Below, one piece after another: positions 21,961-34,499 of a stretch of 64,000 nucleotides of DNA (its first letter is position 1; each line of letters begins with the position of its first letter). The stretch lies in contig NC_092577.1 of the NCBI RefSeq assembly GCF_037975245.1, positions 5,306,001 to 5,370,000 on the forward strand. The letters are read 5' to 3'. The translations under genes were made by a program, and so were the position numbers. The stretch is from Apostichopus japonicus (lineage: Eukaryota; Echinodermata; Holothuroidea; Aspidochirotida; Stichopodidae). The notes under the pieces are model-generated. The model was not told the DNA's origin and searched no databases. It saw only the letters and a list, made by a program, of their open reading frames with translations.

Positions 21961-23934
21961 ATAATCTATAACTGTGTTATGTGCATACAGTAAGATGTAA
22001 ATGCGCAACGTTGACTATCGTACTAGTAGGGAAATGTTCTTTACGGAAACAATAGTCCAAAGATTGCACATTCGGGAAATTCCGTATTATGAATATCGAG
22101 GTCAGTTATGTACTGCACTGAAACTGAAAGTCTAAAGTTACATTCCCACCTAGCTAAAGACAATGTTTTCATGTTGGGAAAAGGTTGATATTCAGTTTAA
22201 ACATAGGATATCGTGCAATAAGGATGCACAAACAATATGAATAACGGAGATACTATAATTTTGTCATGTAATAAAAGGGAATGCTGAATTTTCTAGCTAT
22301 GTATTTCTTGTTTAGCCAGTGAACAGAGAACTTTGCTATCAGAAATATTATTAGCTTCGCAATCTGGCATGCCGTATTGGCGTTTAACATGACTAAATTA
22401 TGTTGTGCACGTAACACTGAACAAAACTAGACTAGTATTCCTGACTCCAGTCTCATACTTTTTTTCATATTCGTTTGTTCATTTTAACAAATTTAACACT
22501 AGGGAGATAACCACTCATTGTCAATCAGTGAAATTCAAATATGCCACGTGAAGTTAATTATGCATAGACTAGGTCGAATTTATCTTCTTGCGCACTTAGA
22601 CACCGGCAATATAACTAGGCTAATGCAGTTTATGTATCGCGCGTAACCACGCACGCGTTCACAAGTTATATGCTTGACCTGGGCCCTATTTCATAAAGAT
22701 TACTTACGAAACTTCTTAAATAATTCTTCGTAAGTCACTTAAGAAGTTTGAACAAGAACTAGTTCGTACCTTACGAACGATTAATCTTCTTAAGTTACGA
22801 ACGAGTATTAAAGAATTTATTAACAGTTCGTATCTTTTATAACTTTGAAAGAGGTTGAATGTGACCTTTGACCAGTAGCGCCAACTTTGTCTGAAACTTT
22901 TTCTCGTAAACGCGCATTCTTGCTCACAAAAGAAAACAAGAAAATGGTAAGTAAATGACTAAAGCTTTCCTTCTTTGCAGCTTTTTATCCAAAATAATGA
23001 AATAAAACTGTTCACGGGTAGTTTTGTTCTTATTAAATACCATCAAAAAAGTGTTTTTCTAGAGCAGAAAGTTGTACTGAAACTGCTCGAGTGAAGCATC
23101 CATACGATAACTGTGTGTAGACGATACCTACTGTTAGGGCTACATTTAATTATAATAGAGGCTACGCATAGGGTCGTTGTACTTACGGTAACAAATAGGC
23201 TAGGCCTAACGTTAGTTAGGCTAGTGCCTAAGTAATGATGCGCACCACTGGCGAAATGAATACCGTAATCACGAGTTGACAGTTGACACTCGTGATCTCT
23301 AATTAGTCTTGAAGTGGAAATGTTCAAACCACCCCGACCTCACAACGAGAACAAAATAAAGGATGTGTGAATCGTAATTATCTATAGGCCCTAGGCTAAC
23401 TGATGTTAGAGTTGACTAGGCTAGGCCTAATGAGGTAACCAATGTTGGACGATCAGTTTAGTAGAAAAAAAATCAGGGGGACACTCAAGTCCCCATCAAG
23501 GAGAGGGAAAAATGAAGACACAAACACTCAGTCCCGATTACAATGCTTAAAGTGCTTTAAGTGCTTTGGCTTAAAGTTTCCAAAGCATTTCTTAAACCCA
23601 TTCACACTACTTGCAAGTACAACTTTCTCAGGCAAACCGTTTTAACAAAAAGTTTGAACAATTTGGCTAGGCTAGGCCTATTACTTAGCATCCGTAAGTT
23701 AGGCTAAGCTAATTCTTCTACTGTTTATATTTATATTAGTATTTTGTGCACCCAGATTTGTTTTCGGAGATCTTAGCGCCCCTGTCGGAGACCTTAGCCC
23801 CCGTGTCGTGGAAATCATGGCGCCACCCCAGTTTTAACAGTAACAAAGATATAAATTCAAGTAAGCAACAAAGATATAAATATGTATAGAACTTAGAATG
23901 TTGTTATCTTTTTTTTTTCAGGAGCACTATGGTT

Positions 23935-24570
23935 TAGGGACTTTCTGAAGAGAACCGGATTGTAGTGGAGAGAGCTGGGGAGACTCAAGGAAAGAAAGAG
24001 CTATGTTAACAGTCGAGCGACTAGAAAAATGGTTCGGAGACTATAAGGCGTATATCAGTTTCGATGCGGTGAAAAACTGGGAGGAAATTCTTAATGATGG
24101 TAGTCATATTTCAACTGTGACAAAAGTGGGTTTCCACTGGCAGGAAGCATGGAGAAAGTGTTGGCCTCTATAGAGTGACAAAGAACATTTACCAGTTGAG
24201 CAACACGGACAAAAGGCAAATCACCGTCCTGGCCTGTATGAACGCCACAGGATTTATCTTGGAGCCTATGTTAATCTTCCCGAACAGCCGTTTCTGTTAC
24301 GACCCCCTGTAGGGTGCTCCAGAGGAATGGTGTGTAGGACAATCCTGGAACTGCTGTTTTAATACGAAAGTTTTTTTACGAATGGATCGCCAATTTCTTT
24401 TACGGAGCGTTAAGAAAGAGGAATATCACCTTTGTCATCCTGCTAGTTGAAGGGCATAGCTCTCACATCACCCTCAAGACTGCAACTTCTATGCTGAAAA
24501 CAAATCATCCTATATTGCCTGCCTTCCCATTCATCGCATGTACTTCAGCCGTGCGATCTGAGTCTCTTCA
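23935..24570 (+). pseudogene. pogo/Tigger-type (DDE_1, CENP-B-like) transposase relic
   Basis: Plus-strand blocks in changing frames match the CENP-B/jerky-type transposase. They include LEKWFGDYKAYI, NCDKSGFPLAG (first catalytic Asp region), RQITVLACMNATGFILEPML, FYEWIANFFYGALRKRNITF and ILLVEGHSSH. The second catalytic Asp, usually LLxDGH, reads Glu here. Several stops and frameshifts mean it is inactive. It lies within the Harbinger element, so it is either a nested insertion or captured sequence; its own terminal repeats were not found. Confidence 0.75.
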
Positions 24571-24579
24571 AAAGTTTGT

Positions 24580-26215
24580 GTATGGTCTACTGTAATAACT
24601 CAAGCATTCCACATTGCCACATTTTAAGTTATTTGAGTCTTACATGGGACAAGAGGAATTGCCTTTTAATATCTTTTGCCGTGAATGCTATATTGTAAAA
24701 GTCAGTTTTATATTCATTATAATTGAACAATTTTACAATTCACTTTAAAATGTCCAGTATCCTATATAAATTAATGTTCTATAATGTTCTTGCCAAATAA
24801 AAATGTACAAAATAATAGATTTCCTTCAAAAATATCTGACAGAGGCGGCGGAGGGGGGGGGGGGAAGTCCCTGGCAGGGGGAAGCGCCAACAGGGGTATC
24901 AAAGGTTTATATATAAATGTTTATATATCTATATGTAGGAAATATATAGGGTGAAGCACACGAAAACATATTCGGAGCGAAAATTGCATTTTTTTTAGAG
25001 GGGTCCCCAAGGTTTTTTTTAATTGAAAATCGTTGTGCGGAATTTCTAAATTTTCCAACTAAGACAATTCATATATTCATGTAAATAACCTAGGTATTTG
25101 CAAGTTTCAGTTAAAATTGAGCGAAAATCGTCCATTTTTACCACGTTTCACTTGTCAACTTTAACAATTTTTTCTTGCGATTCTTATACTCCACCGTACA
25201 AAACTTGGTATGATTTTGAAGATAGAATTACACTGTTTGCCAGCTTCAATTCTGCGTTTTGTATACTTTTGTTGTTATTGGGTGGGTCGATCATGTTTGC
25301 TAGCTTCAAATGCTTACAAGGTCAATGCAAACCGTTCCGGTATGTCACACTTAACCAAGTTCTTGATTCTTTGCCAAAATGGTTTGTATTTAAAATTTTA
25401 TACATAATTACACCCCTAACAGTTTAGGAACATTTTGGCCAATTTTAGACTAGGAAATATTTTAATAGATATTTTCCCCAAAATAAAGTTCAGGTGCACA
25501 TGGAAGGAAGGGGGGGGGGGACTTTCGTCAAGAAACTATTTTTTAAATTAATTTGCTTCAAAAGTTGGAATAGCACCAGATTATATCTAAGGAGCCGTAG
25601 TTATTCTCAAAGTTGAGGGGGTCACCCCTCCTCTTAGATCTTACCCCCAGGACAGCGATCACAAATAACCCTAAACCTCCTGCTGCCAAAAAATCCGGAT
25701 CCGCCCCTGTAGTTTTTTGTAGTTCAAGCCGATAACTTATAAAGTTATAATTAGTTGCGTTAACAGCTACGAGTACGTGTGTGAAGGGAGGGCAATGGGC
25801 ACAAATTTATCAACAAAATCACAAATGTATCGACCATAGGTGTACAAGGTGGGGTTGTCTCCCCCCCGCCCCCCCCAAAAAAAATTCTGAAGACCTAAGA
25901 TATGGGCAAAAAATCTATGCAAATTAGAGCAAATGATAGCACGATTTTGCATATATCCCCCATATATAAACCAAAATTTTCAAAGGGGAGGGGATACCCC
26001 CTTAGACCCCTCTCCCAGGACGACGGTCTGAAGTCGGGCAACAGTTCGATTTTCCGTCCAGAAAGGTTCTGCCCCTCCCCCAACCTTGTGGCAAGTAGTT
26101 CTACCCTTCCCCCTCCCTTCCACCTCAGTCAGAAATGAACCTTTCTATAGTTACCCCCATTATAGTAGCTGTGATTGCCATCCCATCACCACCCCACCCC
26201 TATTATCGCCTATCC
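24580..26215. other. Interior of the Harbinger element, no gene seen
   Basis: Holds G-rich and C-rich runs (24840-24865, 25510-25520, 25860-25877) and short frames without motifs. The frame at 25098-25427 has hydrophobic stretches but no recognised family. Confidence 0.5.
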
Positions 26216-26219
26216 TATA

Positions 26220-26460
26220 TTAAGAAGGGCATATGCTTAAAGAAATATCAGCTTGAAGCATATCAATGATGTTGATGCACGCAAGTCTACTGAACCGGTA
26301 CTTCGAATGCATCTGTCGGTCTGTCCATTGATCTAGTGGGTTGGTTCTGTCCCTAAATACCCTTTTCCTTTGTAGAACTCGTTGGTTTTCTTTTTCAAGC
26401 AGCCAAAAGCCATATACATAGCCTTCATTGTCATCCACATTAAACACCAATGATGTGTTT
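26220..26460 (-). pseudogene. HARBI1-like transposase N-terminal fragment
   Basis: The 76-codon minus frame contains RVFRDRTNPLDQW, then KYRFSRLACINIIDML, the pattern of the helix-rich N-terminus of HARBI1-family nucleases. The DDE catalytic domain does not follow; a stop comes within 15 residues. This fragment is the main coding evidence that the surrounding 4-kb element is PIF/Harbinger. Confidence 0.6.
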
Positions 26461-26918
26461 TGATTGAAATTTCCCGCCTAATGGACATGTGACACCGAAG
26501 AACATACTTAAGTGTGATGCTGATCATTCTTAAAGTTAAGAACGATTTCAGGACAAAGATAAGAATGAATTCTTCTTAAGTTGCTTTATGAAATAGAAGA
26601 TAAGAATGTTCTTAAAGTTAAGAACAATTACAGACTTAAGAAAGATTATTCTTCTTAAGTCCTAGATAAGAATGCTCTTAACTTTAATGAAATAGGGCCC
26701 AGGACGAGAACGTCGAGGGCGGCGGAAGCACTTTTAATCTGGGGGGGGGACCAACGTCAAAGGGCACTTTGCAGAAATTCGATTGGACTGATGCAGCTTG
26801 ATATTTAGTACCCTTTATAACTCTTATTGTATTATCTTATTTGCGTATACACATCACTCCAACGCCCCCCCCCCCCTCCCCCAAGGAAAAAATGCATACT
26901 AGCACTGCAATATCCGGA

Positions 26919-27010
26919 GCGCCACCATCGGTTGGCGTTTAGCGAACAAGAAATTTTTGGTTTTACAAACCCCCAGATGGCCGGAAACGGCCCTTCCCTA
27001 GTTTTCATAC
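26919..27010 (+). repeat. Short dispersed repeat, plus copy
   Basis: About 90 bp beginning gcgccaccatcggttggcg. It matches the reverse complement of 34378-34485, including a GGTTTT block, an ACCCC.AGAT block and a CCGGAAA block. Family unknown; probably a fragment of a short interspersed or MITE-like element. Confidence 0.6.
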
Positions 27011-27855
27011 TGGCTCCCTGCAGGCCTCTTGCTAACTTCAGACACCTCATTCAATATCACTTTTAAGCCCCCAAAATTAAACGAGTTAAAATAGTACGTA
27101 ATTCAATACTACATAATTTATTTAAATTTAGCAAGGTACATGTAGGCTACAGAGTAGTCTTACTTTGCAACTTCTGATACTTGTAGATACAAAGATAGGC
27201 CAGAAATGTCTTTGTTACAACTATAGCCAGTAATTGTCTTTGATACAACTGTAGCTAGTAAATGTTTATCGAAAGGGCTGTTTTGGAACTTGGAACGCCG
27301 ATCGTGACAACAACAGGCAACAAAGTGCTGCAGCTCTATACATATAAAGTCTGTTAATCAACGATAGGTCCGGGCCTACAGTGTTACATACTGGCTACCC
27401 CCCTGATAGTTCTAAATTAGGATTAGATCTCTTACTGAAATATCGCTGACCTAATTAGGTGATCAAGGGTACAATTTTTATGTAGGAAAAGGGCACATTT
27501 TTAACCTGAGGAAAAGTGGGGGGCACGTGCCCCCTGTGCCCCCCCGGTTCCGCCGCCTTTGGCGAACGTGAACAACTGCACAAAACTGCGACTTTTCCCA
27601 TTCCCATATTGAACGCGATACCATCGCGTCACCGCCTTTCTAACCATTTGTGGCACGTAGACATTTTTGGAAATTTCAAACACTGACAATTAAGCAAAGT
27701 TCCCACATAATAACGTACTATATAGCCTAGTTGTATTAGCCATTTGTCAGACCTACCGTAACAGTTTTATTAAAGGGCTAAGTATAGGCTAGGTTTATGC
27801 TCCTCATTTTCAATAGGCCCGTAACCAAGGAGTGCAACCGATTCACCCAGAAATT

Positions 27856-28111
27856 ACAGTAACTACTGTAAGGTTTTGTACCGCAGTAAAAACTGGATAG
27901 TGCTGATAAATATAATAAATCAGTAGCATGTGCTATTAGGATTACAGTAAGAACTGAGGATATGTGTAATCCCAATTGATGTATCAAACCAGATTTGTTG
28001 GGATTACACATATCCTCATATTTTACGGTAATCCTAATAGCACTTGCTAGCACGATCCAGTTTTTACTTTGGTACAAAACAATACCAGGATTTACAGTAG
28101 TTAGTTACTGT
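27856..28111. mobile_element. MITE-like long hairpin (256 bp)
   Basis: Almost the whole unit is an inverted repeat. The outer ends are ACAGTAACTACTGTAA and its imperfect complement, and the arms continue through gttttgtacc, aaaaactgga, gtgctattaggatta and atatgtgtaatcccaa to a loop of about 25 nt near 27985-28010. It has no coding capacity. It splits the A/B homology at 27830/28130, so it inserted into copy B after duplication. The superfamily is not assigned. Confidence 0.75.
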
Positions 28112-28199
28112 GTTCTCTGTGTGTATCGGGTGAGGACCGGGTACAGGTATAAAATATACATTTGACATGTAACCAAGTGACTTTTGAACTCAACAAAGA

Positions 28200-29041
28200 T
28201 ATAGCCTTCTTTATACATTCTAGTTCGTACAACACTACACAACCCAACGAATAAAATCACGTCAAAACAAAAAAAATCTCGCTTCCCACCGTTGTAAGTA
28301 ACATGAATCAACCAAAACCTTAAATATCTATTACCAAATAGTTATCCTTAAGCTACGAAAAACGTATATACTTACACCCCAGCTTCACATCGACTGTAGT
28401 GCAGGGCCGGATTAAGCTTGTGGGAGGCCTGGGCCAGCTTGGTGGTGGGAGGCCCCCTCTAGCAATTTTTGAACTACTGAGTGACGGTACTGTTGTCCGC
28501 CATATGCGCATCATAGCGATGTTATGGCACTAAAATTGACAAAAACCAAACCCATCTTTACAATAACATATTGAGCGGTCGTTAAGGCCTACTTTGATCG
28601 TTAAAATGATCTTTCAAATCAAACCAATTTATTATTATGAATGTTTAGAAAAATACTTGAGAATATGAAAATTTAGAATTTCATGCATCCAGATTTAGGC
28701 ATAGTGAGAAATGTAAGATTAGGTCACCTTATAGTATATGTGAAAAAGACTTGGGAGATGAATACCATGTGGACTACATATATTAGAATTGTTGTTATAA
28801 TGAGAGAAAAAACTTCAAAAAGTGTTTGCAAAAACATTATTTAATTATTAATATAAATTACATAAGATGTTTTTTTCAACTAAAGAAATCTAAATCTTAC
28901 ACAAATTACTCAAACGTTTTACTTAAACGAATATGTTTAACAAACTTAAACTCCGTAAAAACCCAAAGACTTAAAAATATGATTTCTAACACATAATGAT
29001 AGCTGCATGTGAATACCTTTACATACCATTATAACACAATC

Positions 29042-29123
<82 letters not shown>

Positions 29124-31290
29124 TTTTATAATCTAGGTGAGACTAGGCTACACCATCACATCCTACTGTTATTGGGATAGTCTGTTTAGATCTAAATTAA
29201 GCTTCAAAATCTAACCAATTAGCTAGATTCACCAGACTTCAAGAATCCTTAGATCTTGCAACTCATCATAACCATTCCGTATAAAAAGCACACGTGTAAG
29301 CTTTGTAGTATTCCCAGACTTCCACTACGAGTGCTCTGTGGCACTGTGTACACCATATATGACATATAACATGCATCTGCGCTACTGTAGTCTGCATTCG
29401 TGAGACCATGGGCCTAGATTTAGGTGTATGCAGTGTGGCTATACTGTAGAGCATAGGCAAACAGGCTAAAAAAGTGAAGTAAAAAGTAAAAAACAGACCC
29501 AAAATTGCTGCCCCCAGTTTAGAACTTTAGATACATGGTTTTAATAACTTTTATGTCACACTGAGTGACGGTACTGGTGTCCGCAATGTGCGCATCGTAG
29601 AGATGTTATGGCACTAAAAAAAAAAACCGGCAACACACCACTTCATCGATAACAAGACGTCCCCGTTTTCGCGTAGTAGCGAATGTTACCATTTGGCGAA
29701 ATTGAGTTAAATAATATTGTTCTTACCTATTTCGAGGGTGAAGAATCGGTTGAGCCGGGTTAGAAGTTCTAAAACGGTCTAGTTGTTTAGTAATGTCTGG
29801 CTGATTTCAAACGAATGTCCACCTAAGGCCCATTCTCGTTTCCACATACTGACGAATACTTTAGTCATTATAACCACTCAGTAACACAATTTGTATAAGG
29901 TCCATGCGTTTTTGCATAACAACGAATATAACCCTTTGGAACAAGCTGAACATAGCAACCATGTCATACTGACTTGAGAACCAACTAATTGTCATTTGAA
30001 AACACCCAAGATTATGGGAAGGTAATATATTTATTATTTCCACCTCGTCTTTTAATTGATTAATGTATCATTTCATACACGATAGCATAACTCGTGAAAA
30101 CAGAATGGCCAGTGGGTCAATAATATACCTGAATAGTAGCCTAGTGTTATGATTGCAGTACATTCGATGCTTTTCTATGTTGCGCGAGTAGCTATAGCTA
30201 TAGACAGTAGAGTTACGCAATTTATCTCTACTGAATCGGTGTGACAGTGTCGGTACATTTATCTAGAGCTGTGTGTAAATGAGGAAACAGGTGGTGTAAG
30301 TTACTGACGGACATTGATGACAATCGGTGTAACTGGTATAGAAATGATAAATAAATCACTCAAATTTTAATTGTAACCGCAAAGACTACAATACCTAGAC
30401 CAAGGTTAATTAATTTAATCCATTCTTAGTGTTAGTCTAACCATAACTAAGGATTAAAGGCAAGGAATCCCAAACCATATTAATGAACTTATATCACCAA
30501 GATCCTTGTAATGAACTTATCCCTAAAATATCTAATTCCATTATCTTACACGGTGCGGGAGTAAATTGGTTTTTAAAAGTCATGGCATGGAGCTATTCTT
30601 TTGCCAATGTTTAATGTCATAGTGCCACTTGGGATGGTGGAGGGGGGGGGGATATAATTTAATTCTTTCGGTTGCCTGTCTACTTTCAATGTGAATGTAA
30701 ACAGTTCAATAAATAAATACCAGTATTATGACAAATTAAACATGCTAACAGCAGTTCATTTCCACTAGACTTCCTCCAGTCTTCAATTTACGGTAGTAGA
30801 AGTACGGTTTTTCTTAGCTGTTAGCGGCTTTGCTCATCACGAGCATTACTCTAGCCTAAATTATAACCACCTTTATCTAGTAATACCTAGTTACATAGTT
30901 GAAGGTCACGTACTTTTACATGAAACTTTGGAAGGTACTAACATAGTAAATACTTCAGCAGTTACTTTGCTACAAAGGACGAGGAGGCAGGAGGGAACAA
31001 CCTTCAGATTTGACAGAACCTTCGATGTTTTCTTCTACATGCTAGGAAGTTTAGGATCATGGGGGAAGTTATACCAGACCTTTCGAAAAAATAAACCAAG
31101 TCAGAATATGGACATACAAACCAAATGAACATCACACACTGATACACCCTCAGCCCTGGTTTCCATACATTGGGATTTTTAACCCATAATGTTGCTCGAC
31201 ATAAGAAAGGAGAAGGCACTGGATGTTCCAGAACGGAAGTCGCAAGCCACTCGAAGAATCCATGTATTGCAGATATCAAACGTTTGATTA
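28200..31290. other. Intergenic region with repeat fragments
   Basis: No gene recognised. It contains a (TA)n tract (29041-29121), a 54-bp direct repeat (28477-28530 and 29561-29614), and a short 'gcagggccgga' block near 28400 that recurs near 2503. Short frames such as 29266-29502 and 27778-28077 are without motifs; the latter reads through the MITE. Confidence 0.55.
29041..29121. repeat. (TA)n microsatellite
   Basis: About 80 bp of pure TA dinucleotide. Confidence 0.95.
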
Positions 31291-31302
31291 ATCCATGATA
31301 TT

Positions 31303-32400
31303 GTGTCACATTACGATTGGAAGGAAAGAAATATAACAAAGGGTCTTTTTCTTGACTTTTTGAGTGCGTTTAATACTGTCTTGCCAAATCAATTAATGAA
31401 GATTCTTTTACAATTTATCAAAGAAACCTGGCTTATTCATTGGCTGACACAATTTCTTCAAGGATGGTCCAGACAAGTTCGGTTGGATAAAGGGTTATCA
31501 GAAATATCGGAAAAAAAGTTGGTGTGTCTTAGGGAGAGGGGTCCATTATCTGCTATATTATTTACTATATATACTTATGAAATTAGGTCAAATTCACATA
31601 TTTCTGTTACAAAATATGCCAATGATACTGCTGTATCATGCACAATTCCTAGGAGCTCTGTTGAAACTGACCAATCAAATTATCAGTATTCTGTAAATGA
31701 CACAGTTCCAACATGTGACCGCAAGACTTAATTGTGTAACCCCCAAAAAGAAAGGAAATTTGTTTTTGAAAATAAAACTATAAAACATGAAGGTCTCATA
31801 CTATCAAGATCGCATCGTATTATTATTATTTTTATTGAGGAATCTGAGGTGGCTAGAACCTCCAAAACTGAGTACCGGGAGTATACAGCGACGACAGTTT
31901 GACCTTTTCTTGCAAAACATCAAGGTATTAAAAAAGGTAAATTATATAGTATCTAGTGTGGCTTATACGTTGTGTCTTACTTTAACCAAAATGCTAAAGG
32001 AAAATGTTTTCAATACTATTATTCTACCCTGGCACATGTGATCTATACAGTGCCTGTCTGGTATCATTTTATATTGAAAAAAACCCCAAAGAATGAAGAA
32101 TGAAGTTTCTTAAATACACATCAGCTATATTTAATTTAGATTACAACTTTTAGTAAAAGTAAAGCTGCTGCAAGAACTGAGTTTACAAGAATGGCTAATA
32201 AGATTGTCAGTGATCAGAATCACCCTTTGTATACTATACTAAAAAGTCTCCTGCACAAATCGAGCAGAAATCCTCACAAAATACCGAACGTAAGTTTACA
32301 GAACCTTATTTATTTACCGTGCTGCTTTATACATTCCATCCGAGCACTTAGAATGTTTGTTGTAGTCTGTTTGTTATATCGTTTAATGTACTAACCTTTG
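31303..32400 (+). mobile_element. LINE reverse-transcriptase relic (plus strand)
   Basis: The 142-codon frame at 31303-31731 keeps RT motifs: LFLDFLSAFNTVLP (RT motif with the first catalytic Asp), a weakened GxPQG region reading RERGPLSAILFTIYT, and KYANDTAVS in place of YADDT, so the second catalytic pair is lost. Further downstream (32191-32394) IVSDQNHPLYTIL and a C-terminal block ending near HSIRALRMF fit the 3' end of the same kind of element. Several stops separate the pieces. It differs in sequence from the LINE at 3.4-4.4 kb and from the RTE at 19.9 kb, so at least three LINE lineages are present. Confidence 0.8.
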
Positions 32401-32511
32401 TATGTGTTGATGTATTTTATATGATATCCTATCATCTTAAAAAAAAAATCACCTTTTATAGTAGTTATTCTTCTTGTTGAGGTATTATATGACTCCTCTC
32501 TATACATTTTA

Positions 32512-32760
32512 TATGTATACTGAAAGGAAATAAAAAGAAGGAAAAACATACTATATTACAACTTGGAAACACTTGAACAATGGCACAGTTGTTTCCTTCT
32601 TTAAATCTGAGGATTCACACGTGGCTGGGTTGGATATTATGAATGTGCCTGTGAGCGTAAGAAAATTGTTATATGTATACTGGAAGGAAATAAAAAAGAA
32701 GGAACAACATACCATAGTACTATGAATTATGAATGTGCCTGTGAGCTTAAGACAAATTTC
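32512..32760 (+). repeat. Short local direct repeats
   Basis: A block containing tatgtatactgaaaggaaat at about 32512 recurs at 32671, and a block with tatgaatgtgcctgtgagc at about 32638 recurs at 32724. This is a small rearranged duplication just after the LINE relic. Confidence 0.65.
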
Positions 32761-33204
32761 ACATTCCGTTTAAGGGGATAGTATAAGTAGAAAAGCTTCC
32801 CGAAACGTTTGAAGGATACTTAGAAACCATTGTTAGAGACATTTCACGTAATATACTAACTTGAAAAAGAAGAATTGCACACAATTATCTGTTGTCTGTG
32901 TTCTTCATAAGAGTTCCGACTTAACAGATTACGCCACTTCAACTATTATTTTTGCAACTGCAAGTGTTCACATTTCATCATATCCATTGTCTATTTTATT
33001 CATTGTAGAAAATGGTGGGGGTTCTTTTAAAATAGATAAGACCAAAATATCACCCTTTCAGCAGCTGTCTCTCCTTGCCCTCCATATCTCAGCAACCCTT
33101 TATCCGACACCATCCATGTCACCGAAGAAAAACATATGGCTACTAAACAAAAGTGACGAATACTAGTCTGTGACAGGACGAAACTTCAAAATTTAGTTCT
33201 AGCA

Positions 33205-33447
33205 TAGTGACGAATGTCTAAAATTAACTGAAACTGACATGACATAACGACGAATATGTTTACACTAAAATTATTACTTTGTAAGAAATTTTTCGATCAG
33301 CAACAAATATGTTCTTTTTGTTATATTTAAAATATTGACAACTTTCGGTACAAAAGATCCTTTTTTAATTACGCTATACTAAAGTCAAAATGTGAAAATC
33401 TTTAGAGGGCGTTTTCTCAAAACTCACATTTTGAACATTCGTCACTA
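33205..33447. mobile_element. Candidate MITE (243 bp)
   Basis: It begins TAGTGACGAATGTCTAAAAT. It ends with the imperfect complement (reverse complement starts TAGTGACGAATGTTCAAAAT). No coding capacity. A related tagtgacgaata word lies 50 bp to the left. Target duplication was not established. Confidence 0.4.
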
Positions 33448-34377
33448 CGCCAGAACGGGGACGAAGTGATCGGGACGTGTATTAGTGACGTCGAGGTCGT
33501 GCACTGACCTAAATGGAGTGTGAACACTCCCGATTTTGCAATTTTCCAAGATCAGGCCCCGAAAAATCCCAAAGACACTGTACTTTATGGATATCTAGCA
33601 ATATCTAGCGATATCTAGGGATGCAAATCTCAAGATCTTCCCTAAACTGAAGGCAGATAGAGAATCGAAGCCTTCAGTGTGTAATGAACTTGAAACTGTA
33701 CGTCTTTCAAAGTGAAAAGAATGTGTGGCATTGCACAATAAACAGATAAAAGTTATTTATTTCAGTCTCATTTCAGCTATTCGAATTTGTAAAGCAAACA
33801 GCAGATATATCACATCATATCAGTGAGCATGAAAACGGCGTTCCAATATGAACAGCCTCCAAATTGTCTATGTGTGTAGTGTTCGGTTTCGGAAATATCT
33901 GGTATTATTTCCTTCAACGAAGTTTTATAGTAGCCGTTATAAGAGATTTTAATATTCTTACACCAATAAATTAACTGTGTCTGAATTTTCGAAATTCCCT
34001 GACCAACATTATTCATCATACTTTACTCTACTCGTGCAATTTTTACCGGTCTGTTAGGGGTTGAAGGAGGTTTTTCTATATCGGTTGCCATAGATAAAAT
34101 TTTGTGCAACATTATGGGTATGCTTGAAGTGAATTTATTCACGAGAAATGTTAATTTTCAAATTCTGAACAAATAATAGGCTGAAAACCTTGAAAAGTGG
34201 GGCTGACGGGTATTGTGGGCAGCGACGTAGAATCACCTACAAAAGCAATGATCTACAGGAGATGCAATGAGGTCGAACATGATGTGTGACTGGTGACAAT
34301 CTTCAAAAGGGTTATGGATGAAATAAAAACTATTGGGAAATACTTGGTTCTCAGGCAAAAGTGTACATCTGGTTGGT

Positions 34378-34485
34378 CATTTTCAAGCCCGAGAAGTGCC
34401 ATTTCCGGGGATCTTGGGGTATAAAAACCAGAACATTTTTCTTGGGCTCTGCGCGCCAACTGATGGTGGCGCTGCGCTAAGATAG
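34378..34485 (-). repeat. Short dispersed repeat, minus copy
   Basis: Reverse-complement partner of 26919-27010. The 123-codon minus frame at 34253-34624 reads through it; because its middle is a repeat shared with 26.9 kb, I do not regard it as a gene. Confidence 0.6.
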
Positions 34486-34499
34486 TAATTCGCGCCCTC

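Larger units (their letters stand above)
22681..26700 (-). mobile_element. PIF/Harbinger-type DNA transposon (decayed, 4.0 kb)
   Basis: The ends are inverted: GGGCCCTATTTCATAAAG at the left, and the complement GGGCCCTATTTCATTAAAG at the right; CCT/AGG outside may extend the repeat. The subterminal DNA on both sides is rich in CTTAAG-type words. On the minus strand at 26220-26450 a HARBI1-like N-terminal block is readable (VFRDRTNPLDQW, KYRFSR), but the catalytic part is gone. The target-site duplication is obscured by the palindromic ends. It splits the A/B homology, so it inserted into copy B. A pogo-like transposase lies inside in the opposite orientation. Confidence 0.7.
18955..28195 (+). 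repeat. Segmental duplication, copy B
   Basis: Partner of 1-5050 in direct orientation. It is about 9.2 kb instead of 5 kb because of later insertions: an RTE fragment (19895-20370), a PIF/Harbinger element (22681-26700), about 800 bp of anonymous sequence to 27540, and a MITE (27856-28111). The matching blocks keep the same order on both sides of each insertion, for example 22620-22675 and then 27610-27830 against 4440-4990. Confidence 0.85.
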
